Shown in pieces: positions 1 through 8,088 of a stretch of DNA of 25,049 bases. The DNA comes from an uncultured Phascolarctobacterium sp. (GTDB lineage Bacteria > Bacillota > Negativicutes > Acidaminococcales > Acidaminococcaceae). The translations under genes and the position numbers were made by a program. The notes below the pieces were generated by a model. That model had not been told where the DNA came from and did not search any database. It saw nothing but the letters and a program-made list of their open reading frames with translations. Location of the stretch: contig USBV01000003.1 of NCBI GenBank assembly GCA_900553055.1, forward strand, positions 1-25,049, read 5' to 3'. Position 1 is the first letter of the stretch; every line of letters begins with the position of its first letter.

Positions 1-137
1 TGGTGTTCTCTTTTATTTTTATTTCCCGTTTTTCCTACAAAAACTTTACGCTAGCCCCCCATAATCCCCCGTATATTAAGCCAAATCCATTTAATTCACA
101 AAAAGCTTACAAAAACATCACTTTTTATTAAACAAAA

Positions 138-171
138 AGCTCGAGGCAGCTAGTTACAGCCACCCCGAGCT
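138..171 (-). terminator. Intrinsic terminator of the iron-type ABC operon
   Basis: Read on the minus strand, a 13-bp stem (outer AGCTCG/CGAGCT, then a GC-rich part with G-U pairs) closes an 8-nt loop and is followed by TTTTTGTTTAAT. It lies about 25 nt past the stop of the ATPase gene, so it ends the operon. The outermost bases 1-130 are AT-rich and show no gene. Confidence 0.85.
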
Positions 172-196
172 CTAAAAATTAACAATTTAGAAAGAT

Positions 197-1321
197 CTAC
201 TTCATTAAGCTGCCACTGGCAAGCTTGATCCCGGCATCACCCATAGCGAAGAGATGATGCTGGTCGCCCTTGAAGCTAATCTTTACGGGCTGGTTCACAG
301 CAAAATCCACACCGCCAAATACTACCGCAGTAAGCATAATGCCCTTCATCTCAAGGCGCACTACCGTCTCCATGCCGCTGGGCAGCGTGCTATAAACCTT
401 AGCGTTGAAGTCGCCTTCAGCTTCACTGAGTAGTACATTCTCAGGGCGCACACCCAGTACCAGCTCGCTTCCGCTGTCAATAGAACTAGCCTCACCTGCA
501 TAAGCAAAGCGCAGCTGGCTATCGCCCAGCTTGATTACTGCAGCATTCTTTTCAACCTTATCAACCAGCACAGGGAGCAAATTTATATTGGGACTGCCGA
601 TAAAATCTGCTACAAAGCTATTAGCCGGCTCATGATAAACAGTGAGCGGTGCAGCATACTGCTGCAGCTGACCCTGCTTTAGAAGGCAAATTTTCGTAGA
701 CAACGTCATCGCCTCTAACTGGTCATGGGTTACATAGACAAAGGTCGAATCTGTTTCCAAATGCAATCGCTTCAGCTCCGTGCGCATTTCCATGCGCAGC
801 TTGGCATCCAGATTGGACAGGGGCTCGTCCATAAACAGGGTCTTAGGGCCCGTAGCCAAGGTTCTTGCAATGGCCACACGCTGCTGCTGACCACCACTGA
901 GCTCGCTAGGATAACGCCCGGCGTATTCGCCAATCTTCAGCATGGCCATGAGCTCAGTTGCTCTAGCCTTGATCTTTTCCTTTTCCCATTTCAGGTTTTC
1001 CAAGCCAAAGGTAATGTTTTCATACACCGTCATATGGGGCCACAGAGCGTAGTTTTGGAACAAAAAGCCCACACCACGCTTTTCCGGCGGCACATCAATG
1101 CCCTTTTCCGAGGAGAAAACCACTTCATCATTAATGGTAATCTCACCACTGGTAGGAGTCTCAAGGCCTGCAATCATGCGCAAGGTAGTGGTCTTGCCGC
1201 AGCCTGAGGGACCCAAAAGCGTAATGAAGGAGCGGTCCTCAATAACTAAATTTAAATTTTCTACAGCAGCGCTTTTGCTGCCAAACTTTTTCGTTATATT
1301 TTTTAAAACAATTTTCGGCAT
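197..1321 (-). CDS. Iron(III)/spermidine-type ABC transporter ATP-binding protein
   Basis: This 374-aa protein is the cytoplasmic ATPase that powers the importer encoded just upstream. Visible motifs are Walker A GPSGCGKTT (37-45), signature LSGGQQQR (141-148), Walker B TLFMDEP (161-167) followed by the D-loop, and the switch histidine in YVTHDQ. The C-terminal ~100 residues, including LVLGVRPENV, form a TOBE domain, as in the FbpC/PotA/MalK class. The ATG is preceded by GGGTGAG. The SD overlaps the permease stop codon and only 4 bases separate the genes, so translation is probably coupled. The family call is secure. The substrate (Fe3+ versus phosphonate, thiamine or polyamine) cannot be told from the ATPase. 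Confidence 0.9.
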   Translation of the reverse strand: MPKIVLKNITKKFGSKSAAVENLNLVIEDRSFITLLGPSGCGKTTTLRMIAGLETPTSGEITINDEVVFSSEKGIDVPPEKRGVGFLFQNYALWPHMTVYENITFGLENLKWEKEKIKARATELMAMLKIGEYAGRYPSELSGGQQQRVAIARTLATGPKTLFMDEPLSNLDAKLRMEMRTELKRLHLETDSTFVYVTHDQLEAMTLSTKICLLKQGQLQQYAAPLTVYHEPANSFVADFIGSPNINLLPVLVDKVEKNAAVIKLGDSQLRFAYAGEASSIDSGSELVLGVRPENVLLSEAEGDFNAKVYSTLPSGMETVVRLEMKGIMLTAVVFGGVDFAVNQPVKISFKGDQHHLFAMGDAGIKLASGSLMK

Positions 1322-1325
1322 ATTC

Positions 1326-3116
1326 TCACCCTATTCCTTTATCAATAGAAGCACCCGTCAGCTTATTAATAATCCAGTTGGACAGCAATACAACCAGTAC
1401 AATCAGCAAATTGATAGCGTTAGCATACTGGTTCCAGCCCTTCTCATTGTATTGGAAGAGCATGGTGGTCAGCACTGCTGAGGACGGGGAAATCAACAGA
1501 ATAAATAGTGACAGCTCGCGCATGCAGGAAATGTACGGCAGCAAATAACCGGACAATATGCTGGTTTTTTGGATGGGCATAATGATGCGTACCATACGCT
1601 TCCACCAAGGAATGCCCATAATAATACCTGCCTCTTCAATTTCACCACCCAGCTGCAGCATGGAGTTAACCCCTGCTTTAGTGGCAAAGGGCAAATATTT
1701 TACCGTACCAATCAAAACTAAAACAGAGAAGGTACCATACAAGGCCGGAATAGGCCCACGGGGCAACGCGAACATTGACAAATAAATGGCACCAAAGGCC
1801 ATGGACGGAATCAAATAGGGGAAGAAGGTGAGATGGTTAACAGCATTGCTCAGCCAGGTACCCTTCTTGCGCACGATGGCATAACCTGCAAGAATACCGA
1901 TAGTGCCGGCGAAAAAGGCGCACAGCACGCTCAGCACAATACTATTATAAAGTCCGTTATAGATGCTACGGTTCTTCAGCACGCCGGGCTCGCCATTAGC
2001 AATATCGGTAGCACCCTCGCCTACCCAAAAGACGGTGCTGAAATTGCTCCAGCTGTAGTTGCCAGGCTCAACAATAAAGCTTTCCACCGCAAAGGTAATC
2101 AAGGGAATGATGGTCACGCAGGTCAGCAAGAATCCCAAGCCGTAGGACAAGGGAGTGCGCAGCGCACGCAGATTAAACAGGGAAATATTGGAGCTTTTGC
2201 CTGTAATAGTGGTATAGGATTTGCGATTGTCCAGCACCTTTTGATTAATCAGCATAATGCCCACGCCGATGAGAATCAAAATCAAGGCCATCAGATAACC
2301 ATAGCCGGGGTTCAGTCCCTGCAGAGTACGGAAGAGCTGTGTGGTCAACACATGGTAGCGCACTGGCGCACCTAAAAAGGCGGGCACAGCAAAGGCACTC
2401 ATAGAGCTGGAAAAGGCCAGCAAAAAGGTGGACAAAATCGCAGGCTTAACCATTGGCAGGGTAATGCGACGCAGAATTTGCCAACGAGAGGCATGCAAAA
2501 GCTGAGCTGCCTCCTCCAGATTGGCATCCATATTTTTCAAAATGCCACCGATCAAAATATAGGCGAAGGGAGCATAGTGAATGCCCTGCACAATAGAAAT
2601 GGGCAAAAAGCCGTAAGCGAACCAGTTAGGGGTGGGGATGCCTGTGAGCACAGTAAAAAGGCCCGGCACGCCGCCAACCAAAGAGTTTCTAAAAAAGTTC
2701 AGCCAAGCCAAAGCCAACGTCCATGAGGGCATAATATATGGAACCACAAAAATAGCGGACAAAAAGCCCTTAAAACGAATATTAGAGCGGGTAATAAGCC
2801 AGGCCATAGTACCGCCAAAACCGATGGCGATGGCACAGGTAGCAAAGGAAATCAGCACTGTATTCCAAAGAGGCTTATAAAAAATAGCCATACTGTTTTC
2901 GCCATCCAAAAGCACCTTGCGCCAATGGTATAGCGTCCAATCCCCCGCATGACTGCCGCGGATGCGCATCACCTCAGAGGTATGCACAGTAAAGGTGTCC
3001 AAGACAATGGACAGCAGAGGCAGGAATGTTAGCACAATTAAGGCTACAAATAAAAATGCCAAAATTAAATTGTGCGGCTTGCGACAAAACATCCGCACGC
3101 GATGCAATAAACTCAT
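1326..3116 (-). CDS. Iron(III)-type ABC transporter permease (fused double-domain, FbpB-like)
   Basis: This 596-aa integral membrane protein has two homologous permease halves, as in FbpB/SfuB/AfuB-type transporters. Each half has about six hydrophobic segments and an EAA-type loop that contacts the ATPase: EEAAQLLHASRWQILRRITLP in the first half and EEAGIIMGIPWWKRMVRIIMP in the second. The N-terminus is a short basic stretch followed by a membrane anchor. The ATG at 3116 has GAGG eight bases upstream. It sits between the lipoprotein gene and the ATPase gene, the usual order for this family. The length is typical for a duplicated permease, and no frameshift is seen. Confidence 0.9.
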   Translation of the reverse strand: MSLLHRVRMFCRKPHNLILAFLFVALIVLTFLPLLSIVLDTFTVHTSEVMRIRGSHAGDWTLYHWRKVLLDGENSMAIFYKPLWNTVLISFATCAIAIGFGGTMAWLITRSNIRFKGFLSAIFVVPYIMPSWTLALAWLNFFRNSLVGGVPGLFTVLTGIPTPNWFAYGFLPISIVQGIHYAPFAYILIGGILKNMDANLEEAAQLLHASRWQILRRITLPMVKPAILSTFLLAFSSSMSAFAVPAFLGAPVRYHVLTTQLFRTLQGLNPGYGYLMALILILIGVGIMLINQKVLDNRKSYTTITGKSSNISLFNLRALRTPLSYGLGFLLTCVTIIPLITFAVESFIVEPGNYSWSNFSTVFWVGEGATDIANGEPGVLKNRSIYNGLYNSIVLSVLCAFFAGTIGILAGYAIVRKKGTWLSNAVNHLTFFPYLIPSMAFGAIYLSMFALPRGPIPALYGTFSVLVLIGTVKYLPFATKAGVNSMLQLGGEIEEAGIIMGIPWWKRMVRIIMPIQKTSILSGYLLPYISCMRELSLFILLISPSSAVLTTMLFQYNEKGWNQYANAINLLIVLVVLLSNWIINKLTGASIDKGIG

Positions 3117-3132
3117 AAAAATAACCTCAAAA

Positions 3133-3168
3133 GCAAGAAGGAGCGGAGAAGCTTCCCCGCCCCCTTGC
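3133..3168 (-). other. Intra-operon hairpin between lipoprotein and permease genes
   Basis: A GC-rich imperfect stem lies in the 97-bp gap. Its core is an 18-nt palindrome (3143-3160) and its outer arms GCAAG/CTTGC pair at 3133-3137 and 3164-3168. On the minus strand it is followed at once by TTTTGAGG. It could act as a partial terminator or as a 3' stabiliser that leaves more binding-protein mRNA than permease mRNA, a common arrangement in ABC import operons. The structure is visible; the role is inferred. Confidence 0.6.
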
Positions 3169-3213
3169 CTAATTTACCTTATTCAATCATTGCTCAACCA
3201 GTAACGAGCTTCA

Positions 3214-4386
3214 TTACATGAATTTAGAAATGAACTCTTCAACCTCGGCACGATGCTCGAAGATATATTGCGGATCGTCGCCAACCAATACCTTTTGCCA
3301 TTCAGCCAAGGGCTTGTCGCCTTTTGCAACCTTAATGGTTTCGTTGCCGGAATAGGTGCCCATATCCTTGGACCAGCTTGCAAAGCCTTCCTTGGTCAGC
3401 AAAAATTGTACGAACAGCTTAGCAGCAGCCGGATGCTTCGCATCCTTCACCAGCATTACATATTCAGGATAGTAGAAGCCTGCAAAGGGAGTTACCTTAT
3501 CAGCAGTGCCCACTGCCAAATTTTTCTTTTCAGCATAACGCAGCTTGGAATAGTTCAAAAGGCCAATAGCAGTCAGGTTTTGACCCTTTACGCCTACGGA
3601 CTCGGTCATAGCAGTATCGGAGGGGCCCATTACTAAACCATTTTGGAAGGCCATTTTAATCCATTCATAGCCAGCATTCTTAGTAGTCAGCTTCAAGGGC
3701 TTCTTGTACAAATCCTCGTAAGCCTTGGCCAGCTTGTCAGCATTTTCTTGCTTGGTCAGCATGGTCAGGAAGTTGGCATTGATGCCCTCCTGCATGGGGC
3801 TCTTAAAGAAGAATTTGCCCTTCATATTGGGCTCGGTCAGCTGCCACAGATTGCTGATGGGAGCAGCCTTACCATTTTCATTATTATAAACCAGCACCTT
3901 GTTCATATAAGCAAATACCAAGGGGCTCTGGTTAGCTTCAGGAATAACACTCTTAAGGTCGGCAGGCACATAGTTTTGCAGATAACCGGTAGTAATCAGC
4001 TCACCATAGACACGACCGCTGTCTTGGCAAATAACAAGGTCAGCGCCTTCAGCCTTAGCCTTAGCCTCGGTAGAAATCTTATCAATCAGCTCGAAATCCT
4101 TCAGGTTGCTAGCAATAACCTTAATGCCATACTTTTTCTCAAAGGCAGCACCAGCTTTAGAAACGCGGGAGGTAATGGAATATACCTTTACACTGCCCTC
4201 TTTTTTAGCTTGAGCCAGCAAATCGGCCTCTTTTTCGCTCTTCAATTGCACGATCTTACCGGCGCTAGCTTTGGTATCCTTAGCAGCATCCTTTTTGGCA
4301 TCGCCACCACCGCAGCCTGCGGACAGCATTACAACCAAACCCATTGCCAAAGCGGCTGCCAAGCTCTTTTTCCAAGTTTTCTTCAT
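3214..4386 (-). CDS. Iron(III)-type ABC transporter substrate-binding lipoprotein
   Basis: This 390-aa extracytoplasmic receptor captures substrate for the adjacent permease and ATPase. A lipoprotein signal peptide is clear: KK-rich start, hydrophobic core, and lipobox LSAGC with Cys25, followed by a Gly/Ala/Lys linker. The rest fits the type II binding-protein fold of the FbpA/AfuA cluster (EKKYGIKV near the N-terminus, GADLVICQDSGR, MNKVLVYNNE, and FVQFLLTKEGFASW near the C-terminus). The start is taken as ATG 4386 because AGGAGG lies 8 nt upstream. An in-frame TTG at 4404 falls inside that SD region and is rejected. Iron is the best guess for the cargo, but the binding residues were not checked against a structure. 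Confidence 0.85.
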   Translation of the reverse strand: MKKTWKKSLAAALAMGLVVMLSAGCGGGDAKKDAAKDTKASAGKIVQLKSEKEADLLAQAKKEGSVKVYSITSRVSKAGAAFEKKYGIKVIASNLKDFELIDKISTEAKAKAEGADLVICQDSGRVYGELITTGYLQNYVPADLKSVIPEANQSPLVFAYMNKVLVYNNENGKAAPISNLWQLTEPNMKGKFFFKSPMQEGINANFLTMLTKQENADKLAKAYEDLYKKPLKLTTKNAGYEWIKMAFQNGLVMGPSDTAMTESVGVKGQNLTAIGLLNYSKLRYAEKKNLAVGTADKVTPFAGFYYPEYVMLVKDAKHPAAAKLFVQFLLTKEGFASWSKDMGTYSGNETIKVAKGDKPLAEWQKVLVGDDPQYIFEHRAEVEEFISKFM

Positions 4387-4479
4387 GACAATATCCTCCT
4401 TCAAAAGCTGTCCCCCTTCTTAGCTATAAGCATTTATTTCTGCCAAAAATAGGACGCTCCGTTAAACACTCTGTCTAAT

Positions 4480-4508
4480 ATTATATACCCAGAAACATGC
4501 GAAAACAA
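4480..4508 (-). promoter_or_regulatory. Sigma-70 type promoter for the iron-type ABC operon
   Basis: On the minus strand, TTGTTT (4508-4503) and TATAAT (4485-4480) are separated by exactly 17 bases. It lies about 95 bp upstream of the lipoprotein ATG. The -35 hexamer overlaps the end of the upstream regulator's terminator. No Fur-box-like 19-bp repeat was recognised over it. Confidence 0.75.
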
Positions 4509-4549
4509 TGCTTTCTAAGCAGGTCAGAGTAATTTTTCAGAAAGCATTG
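4506..4549 (-). terminator. Intrinsic terminator of the LysR-type regulator gene
   Basis: An 11-bp perfect stem CAATGCTTTCT/AGAAAGCATTG closes a 22-nt loop and is followed on the minus strand by TTTTCGC. It starts 27 bp past the regulator's stop codon. The U-tract is short and doubles as the -35 region of the next promoter. Confidence 0.75.
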
Positions 4550-4575
4550 AATAACACATAGCTGTTTTGGTATCT

Positions 4576-5469
4576 TCATAATCCTCCACAACAGCCACAC
4601 AGCTCGTAATAAATCTTGCGATAATCCTCTTGAAAAATGCTAGCCTTGCGGTAGATGAAATTGATTTCATGGAATAAGTGCAAATCTCGCAGGGGAATAA
4701 CCGCCAATTCTCCGCGTTTTTCCTCCTGCTTGATGGCCGCATGATAGCAAAAGCTGATGCCCAAATCATCCTGCAGCATATATTTAATCGCGCCTATATT
4801 GCCCAGCTCCACTCTGGTAGCAAAATCCTGCACACTCAAGCCCTGCTGCTCCAGATAGTCCTCCAAAATATTGCGCGTACCACTTCCGGGCTCGCGCAAA
4901 AACACTGTTTCCTGTAGCAGGTTCCGAACGCTGGCACCGGCGTATTGCTTAGCCTTTGCTGGACTACCCACTGCTACAAAGGCCTCCTGCTTATATGGTA
5001 AAAAGGCATATTCCGCCTTGGGAAATGCGCCCTCCACAATAGCAAAATCAAGCTCGCTGGTCCCCAGCAGCTGCAGCAGATCCTGCGTATTGCCCACCTG
5101 CATCCGCACATGGCTGTCGGGATGGCGATGCAAAAAGTTGCGCAAATCTTCCACCAGCATAAACTCCGCTACGGAAAGCGTTGCGCCAAAGGCGTAATTA
5201 GTGAGGCCGATTTTAGTTTGCAGCATGCGCTCACGCATGTGCTGCTCATCATGCTTCATATTTAAGGCCGCCTGCTGCAAAATTTTGCCAGCCTCCGTTA
5301 GCTGCAAGCGCTTGCCTTCCATGATAAACAAATCAACCCCATAGCTTTGGCTCAAAAAGCGAATATGCTGGGACACCGCAGGCTGCGTCATGTTTAAATA
5401 GGCCGCAGCCTTAGTAAAATTCATAAACTTGCACACAGCAAGAAATGTGTCCATTCTAAAATCCTGCAT
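4576..5469 (-). CDS. LysR-family transcriptional regulator
   Basis: This 297-aa DNA-binding regulator probably controls the divergent yeiH-like gene. The N-terminal winged helix-turn-helix is plain (residues ~17-38, FTKAAAYLNMTQPAVSQHIRFL), followed by LTEAGK and a long linker helix. The C-terminal part is a periplasmic-binding-protein-like effector domain (ELDFAIVEG, REPGSGTR). GSGTR and the overall look resemble the CysL/YeiE branch, which is often beside YeiH transporters. ATG 5469 is chosen over the in-frame TTG 5484 because GGAGG lies between them at ideal spacing. The effector is unknown. Confidence 0.9.
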   Translation of the reverse strand: MQDFRMDTFLAVCKFMNFTKAAAYLNMTQPAVSQHIRFLSQSYGVDLFIMEGKRLQLTEAGKILQQAALNMKHDEQHMRERMLQTKIGLTNYAFGATLSVAEFMLVEDLRNFLHRHPDSHVRMQVGNTQDLLQLLGTSELDFAIVEGAFPKAEYAFLPYKQEAFVAVGSPAKAKQYAGASVRNLLQETVFLREPGSGTRNILEDYLEQQGLSVQDFATRVELGNIGAIKYMLQDDLGISFCYHAAIKQEEKRGELAVIPLRDLHLFHEINFIYRKASIFQEDYRKIYYELCGCCGGL

Positions 5470-5501
5470 TGCGAACCTCCTCAAGCGTATTCCTTGTCTA
5501 T

Positions 5502-5530
5502 ATTATAACAAAACTTTATCATATAATAAA
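5502..5530 (-). promoter_or_regulatory. Promoter of the LysR-type regulator
   Basis: On the minus strand there is an extended -10, TGTTATAAT (TATAAT at 5507-5502). A weak -35, TTTATT, lies 17 bases upstream. It is in the divergent intergenic region, about 35 bp before the start codon. Confidence 0.6.
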
Positions 5531-5535
5531 GATAG

Positions 5536-5550
5536 ATAATTTTTCATTAT
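5536..5550. promoter_or_regulatory. Putative LysR-type operator (ATAAT-N5-ATTAT)
   Basis: A perfect 15-bp interrupted palindrome, ATAAT TTTTC ATTAT, contains the T-N11-A spacing typical of LysR-type boxes. It overlaps the -35 of the yeiH promoter and lies just beyond the -35 of the regulator promoter, a position that would allow control of both. The region is AT-rich, so chance is possible. Confidence 0.5.
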
Positions 5551-5569
5551 CCTCTTTTTATGTTATGAT
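5541..5569 (+). promoter_or_regulatory. Promoter of the yeiH-like gene
   Basis: TTTTCA (5541-5546) is followed after 17 bases by an extended -10, TGTTATGAT (TATGAT at 5564-5569). It leaves a 5' leader of about 45 nt before the ATG. Confidence 0.6.
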
Positions 5570-5620
5570 AGAAACATCGTAAAAACGCCTACTGAATTTT
5601 GAAGGAAAGAGGTTTTTGAA

Positions 5621-6661
5621 ATGCAATTTATAGAAAAAAACTGGAAGGGCATGCTGCTGTGCCTCATCATCTCCACTCCCTGCTGGTTCCTTGGTAAAAT
5701 GTTTCCCCTGATTGGCGGCCCTGTTTTCGCCATCATCGCCGGTATGATTGTTACCCTGTTTATCCATGATAAAACTAATTTGCAAACCGGCATCAACTAT
5801 GTTTCTAAAAAGATTTTGCAATACGCAGTAATTTTACTGGGCTTTGGTTTGAATTTATCCGTTGTTTTGCAAACCGGCGTGCAATCCCTGCCCATTATCA
5901 TCAGCACCATTGCTACCTCGCTTTTGATTGCTTGGGCTATGCATCACTGGATGGGCATGCCCACTAAAATCTCTACTCTGGTAGGCGTTGGCTCCTCCAT
6001 CTGCGGCGGCTCCGCCATCGCTGCAACTGCTCCCGTTATCAAGGCCGATGACGAGGAGGTAGCGCAGTCCATCTCCGTAATCTTCTTCTTCAACATGGTG
6101 GCAGCGCTGGTCTTCCCGACCTTGGGCATGCTGGTGGGCTTTTCCACTGGCAGCGGCGAAGCCTTCGGCATTTTTGCCGGCACCGCCGTTAACGACACCT
6201 CTTCCGTAACTGCCTGCGCGGCCACTTGGGATTCTATGCACAATCTGGGCTCTGCAACCTTGGACAAGGCAGTTACCGTTAAGCTCACCCGCACTCTGGC
6301 CATCATCCCCATTACCATGGTGCTGGCTTATTTGACTACGAAAAATGCTAAAAATGCAGCCGGTGCAGAAGGCAATAGCTACAGCATCAAGAGCGTTTTC
6401 CCCTTCTTCATCATTTACTTTGTACTGGCTTCTGTAATCACCACTATCGCACTCAATATGGGTGTAGCCATTGAAGCCTTCAATCCCTTAAAAACCCTGA
6501 GCAAGTTCTTCATCGTGCTTTCCATGTGTGCCATTGGCCTCAACACCAATATCGTGAAGCTGATTAAAACCGGTGGTAAGCCTATTTTAATGGGCTTCTG
6601 CTGCTGGGTGGGCATCACTGTGGTGAGCCTCATTATGCAGCACGTGCTTGGACTGTGGTAA
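5621..6661 (+). CDS. yeiH: YeiH-family (UPF0324) putative sulfate/anion exporter
   Basis: This 346-aa polytopic membrane protein is the only plus-strand gene in the window. About ten hydrophobic segments run along its length. Family landmarks visible are [11 protein letters not shown] near residue 30, the polar intramembrane stretch [30 protein letters not shown], the loop [17 protein letters not shown], and KLTRTL. The family is annotated as putative sulfate exporter from work on sulfonate degradation. The true substrate is not settled for most members. The ATG has a purine-rich SD (GGAAAGAGG). The divergent LysR-type gene suggests inducible expression, as for yeiE-yeiH in E. coli. Confidence 0.88.
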   Translation: MQFIEKNWKGMLLCLIISTPCWFLGKMFPLIGGPVFAIIAGMIVTLFIHDKTNLQTGINYVSKKILQYAVILLGFGLNLSVVLQTGVQSLPIIISTIATSLLIAWAMHHWMGMPTKISTLVGVGSSICGGSAIAATAPVIKADDEEVAQSISVIFFFNMVAALVFPTLGMLVGFSTGSGEAFGIFAGTAVNDTSSVTACAATWDSMHNLGSATLDKAVTVKLTRTLAIIPITMVLAYLTTKNAKNAAGAEGNSYSIKSVFPFFIIYFVLASVITTIALNMGVAIEAFNPLKTLSKFFIVLSMCAIGLNTNIVKLIKTGGKPILMGFCCWVGITVVSLIMQHVLGLW

Positions 6662-6685
6662 GAAGATAATTATATAAGATAAAAA

Positions 6686-6721
6686 AGAGCCCTGCTTTTA
6701 ATTTATTAGAAGCAGGGCTCT
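6686..6721. terminator. Shared terminator between yeiH and proA
   Basis: A 12-bp perfect stem, AGAGCCCTGCTT/AAGCAGGGCTCT, closes a 12-nt AT-rich loop. For the minus-strand proA transcript it is followed by a run of T's (the A-run at 6681-6686), so it is a strong terminator there. For yeiH the downstream bases are T-poor, so it would work less well in that direction. Confidence 0.85.
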
Positions 6722-6762
6722 AGCTTTCGCTCAAGGTCCACAAAAGGGGCCTATTTTTAATT

Positions 6763-8019
6763 TTATCCTCTAATCTGGCCATTGCCACAGATTAAATACT
6801 TGGTGCTGGTCAGCTCAGGCAGGGCCATGGGTCCCCGCGCGTGCAGCTTTTGGGTGCTAATGCCGATTTCCGCACCAAAGCCAAACTCATTGCCATCGGT
6901 GAAGCGTGTGGAAGCATTGACATATACTGCCGCTGCATCCACAGTCTTCTGGAACAGCTGAGCTTGGCTGTAATCATTGGTCACAATGCACTCGCTGTGG
7001 CCCGTGCCAAAGCGCGCAATATGCTCCATCGCCTCCTCGATGGAGTCCACAAGCTTCACGGATAGGCGCAAGTCGCCGTATTCCGTCGCCCAGTCCTCTT
7101 CCGTAACGGGCACCACAGCCTTGTCAAAGGACTGCACACCCTCGTCACCGCGGATTTCCACGCCAGCCTCAGCGTATTTGGCCAGCATGGCGGGCATAAA
7201 CTTATCTGCTATAGCCTTATGCACCAACAGTGTTTCCATAGCGTTGCAAACAGAAGGACGCTGCACCTTGGCGTTATAGGCGATTTTAACTGCCATTTCC
7301 ACATCAGCGCTGGCGTCAACGTAGGTGTGGCATACCCCTGCACCGGTTTCGATAACGGGTACGGTAGCGTTCATCACCACCATCTTAATCAGGCCTGCGC
7401 CACCGCGGGGAATAACCACATCCACAAGGCCATTCAAATGAATCAAATCCTGCACGGCCTGACGGTCGCTGGTATCAATAAACTGAATCGCTCCCTCCGG
7501 CATGCCTGCAGCTGTCGCTGCTTCACTCAGAATCCCGGCCACCGCCTTATTGGACTCCATGGCCTCGCTGCCGCCCTTAAGCACCACGGCGTTACCAGAT
7601 TTCAGGCACAGTCCTGCCGCATCCGCAGTTACATTGGGGCGCGCTTCGTAGATGATGCCGATTACGCCCAAGGGCACCCGCACCTTGGTAATAGTGAGCC
7701 CATTAGCCAGCGTTTTGCCATCCAGCACATTGCCCACCGGGTCGGGCAAATTAGCCACCTGACGCAAGCCATCGGCCATGCCCTCGATGCGAGCAGCGGT
7801 CAGCTTTAAACGGTCCAGCATGGAGCTCTTCATGCCCTTGGCAGCAGCACGCTCCATATCGAGAGCGTTAGCCGCTAGAATCTCCTCCTGCTTGGCTAGT
7901 AGAGCCTCTGCCATCGCCAGCAGCGCCTTATTCTTCACAGCTGTGCTGGTCACAGCCAGCTTAGCAGCCGCCTTTTTCGCAGCCGCAGCCTTTGTTTTCA
8001 CCAATTCATATGTATCCAT
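6763..8019 (-). CDS. proA: Glutamate-5-semialdehyde dehydrogenase (gamma-glutamyl phosphate reductase)
   Basis: This 418-aa cytoplasmic enzyme reduces gamma-glutamyl phosphate with NADPH to glutamate-5-semialdehyde, the second step of proline synthesis. Family landmarks are GVIGIIYEARPNVTADAAGL (~118-137), GNAVVLKGGSEA, the VQRPSVCNAMETLL block with the expected catalytic Cys258, and the C-terminal FGFGAEIGISTQKLHARGP. The length is normal for the family. The ATG has GAGGG upstream. It is the last gene of obgE-proB-proA, 69 bp after proB. The N-terminus is unusually rich in Ala and Lys, but the fold should be unaffected. Confidence 0.97.
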   Translation of the reverse strand: MDTYELVKTKAAAAKKAAAKLAVTSTAVKNKALLAMAEALLAKQEEILAANALDMERAAAKGMKSSMLDRLKLTAARIEGMADGLRQVANLPDPVGNVLDGKTLANGLTITKVRVPLGVIGIIYEARPNVTADAAGLCLKSGNAVVLKGGSEAMESNKAVAGILSEAATAAGMPEGAIQFIDTSDRQAVQDLIHLNGLVDVVIPRGGAGLIKMVVMNATVPVIETGAGVCHTYVDASADVEMAVKIAYNAKVQRPSVCNAMETLLVHKAIADKFMPAMLAKYAEAGVEIRGDEGVQSFDKAVVPVTEEDWATEYGDLRLSVKLVDSIEEAMEHIARFGTGHSECIVTNDYSQAQLFQKTVDAAAVYVNASTRFTDGNEFGFGAEIGISTQKLHARGPMALPELTSTKYLICGNGQIRG

Positions 8020-8088
8020 GTGTATCCCTCACTAAAATAGCCACGAGCGAGCAAAGCCTATTAGACAATTCCTCGCCACGCCCAACAC

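Noticed and set aside
4387..4404. TTG start giving six extra residues on the iron-type receptor
   Set aside because: The TTG lies within the AGGAGG ribosome-binding region of the ATG at 4386, and the shorter form begins with a normal lipoprotein signal.
5470..5484. TTG start giving five extra residues on the LysR-type regulator
   Set aside because: The GGAGG site lies between this TTG and the ATG at 5469, so translation should begin at the ATG.
5855..6318. Two minus-strand frames opposite the yeiH-like gene
   Set aside because: They are shadows of a membrane protein gene; their translations are low-complexity (Gly/Ala or Met/Val/Thr rich) and have no ribosome-binding site.
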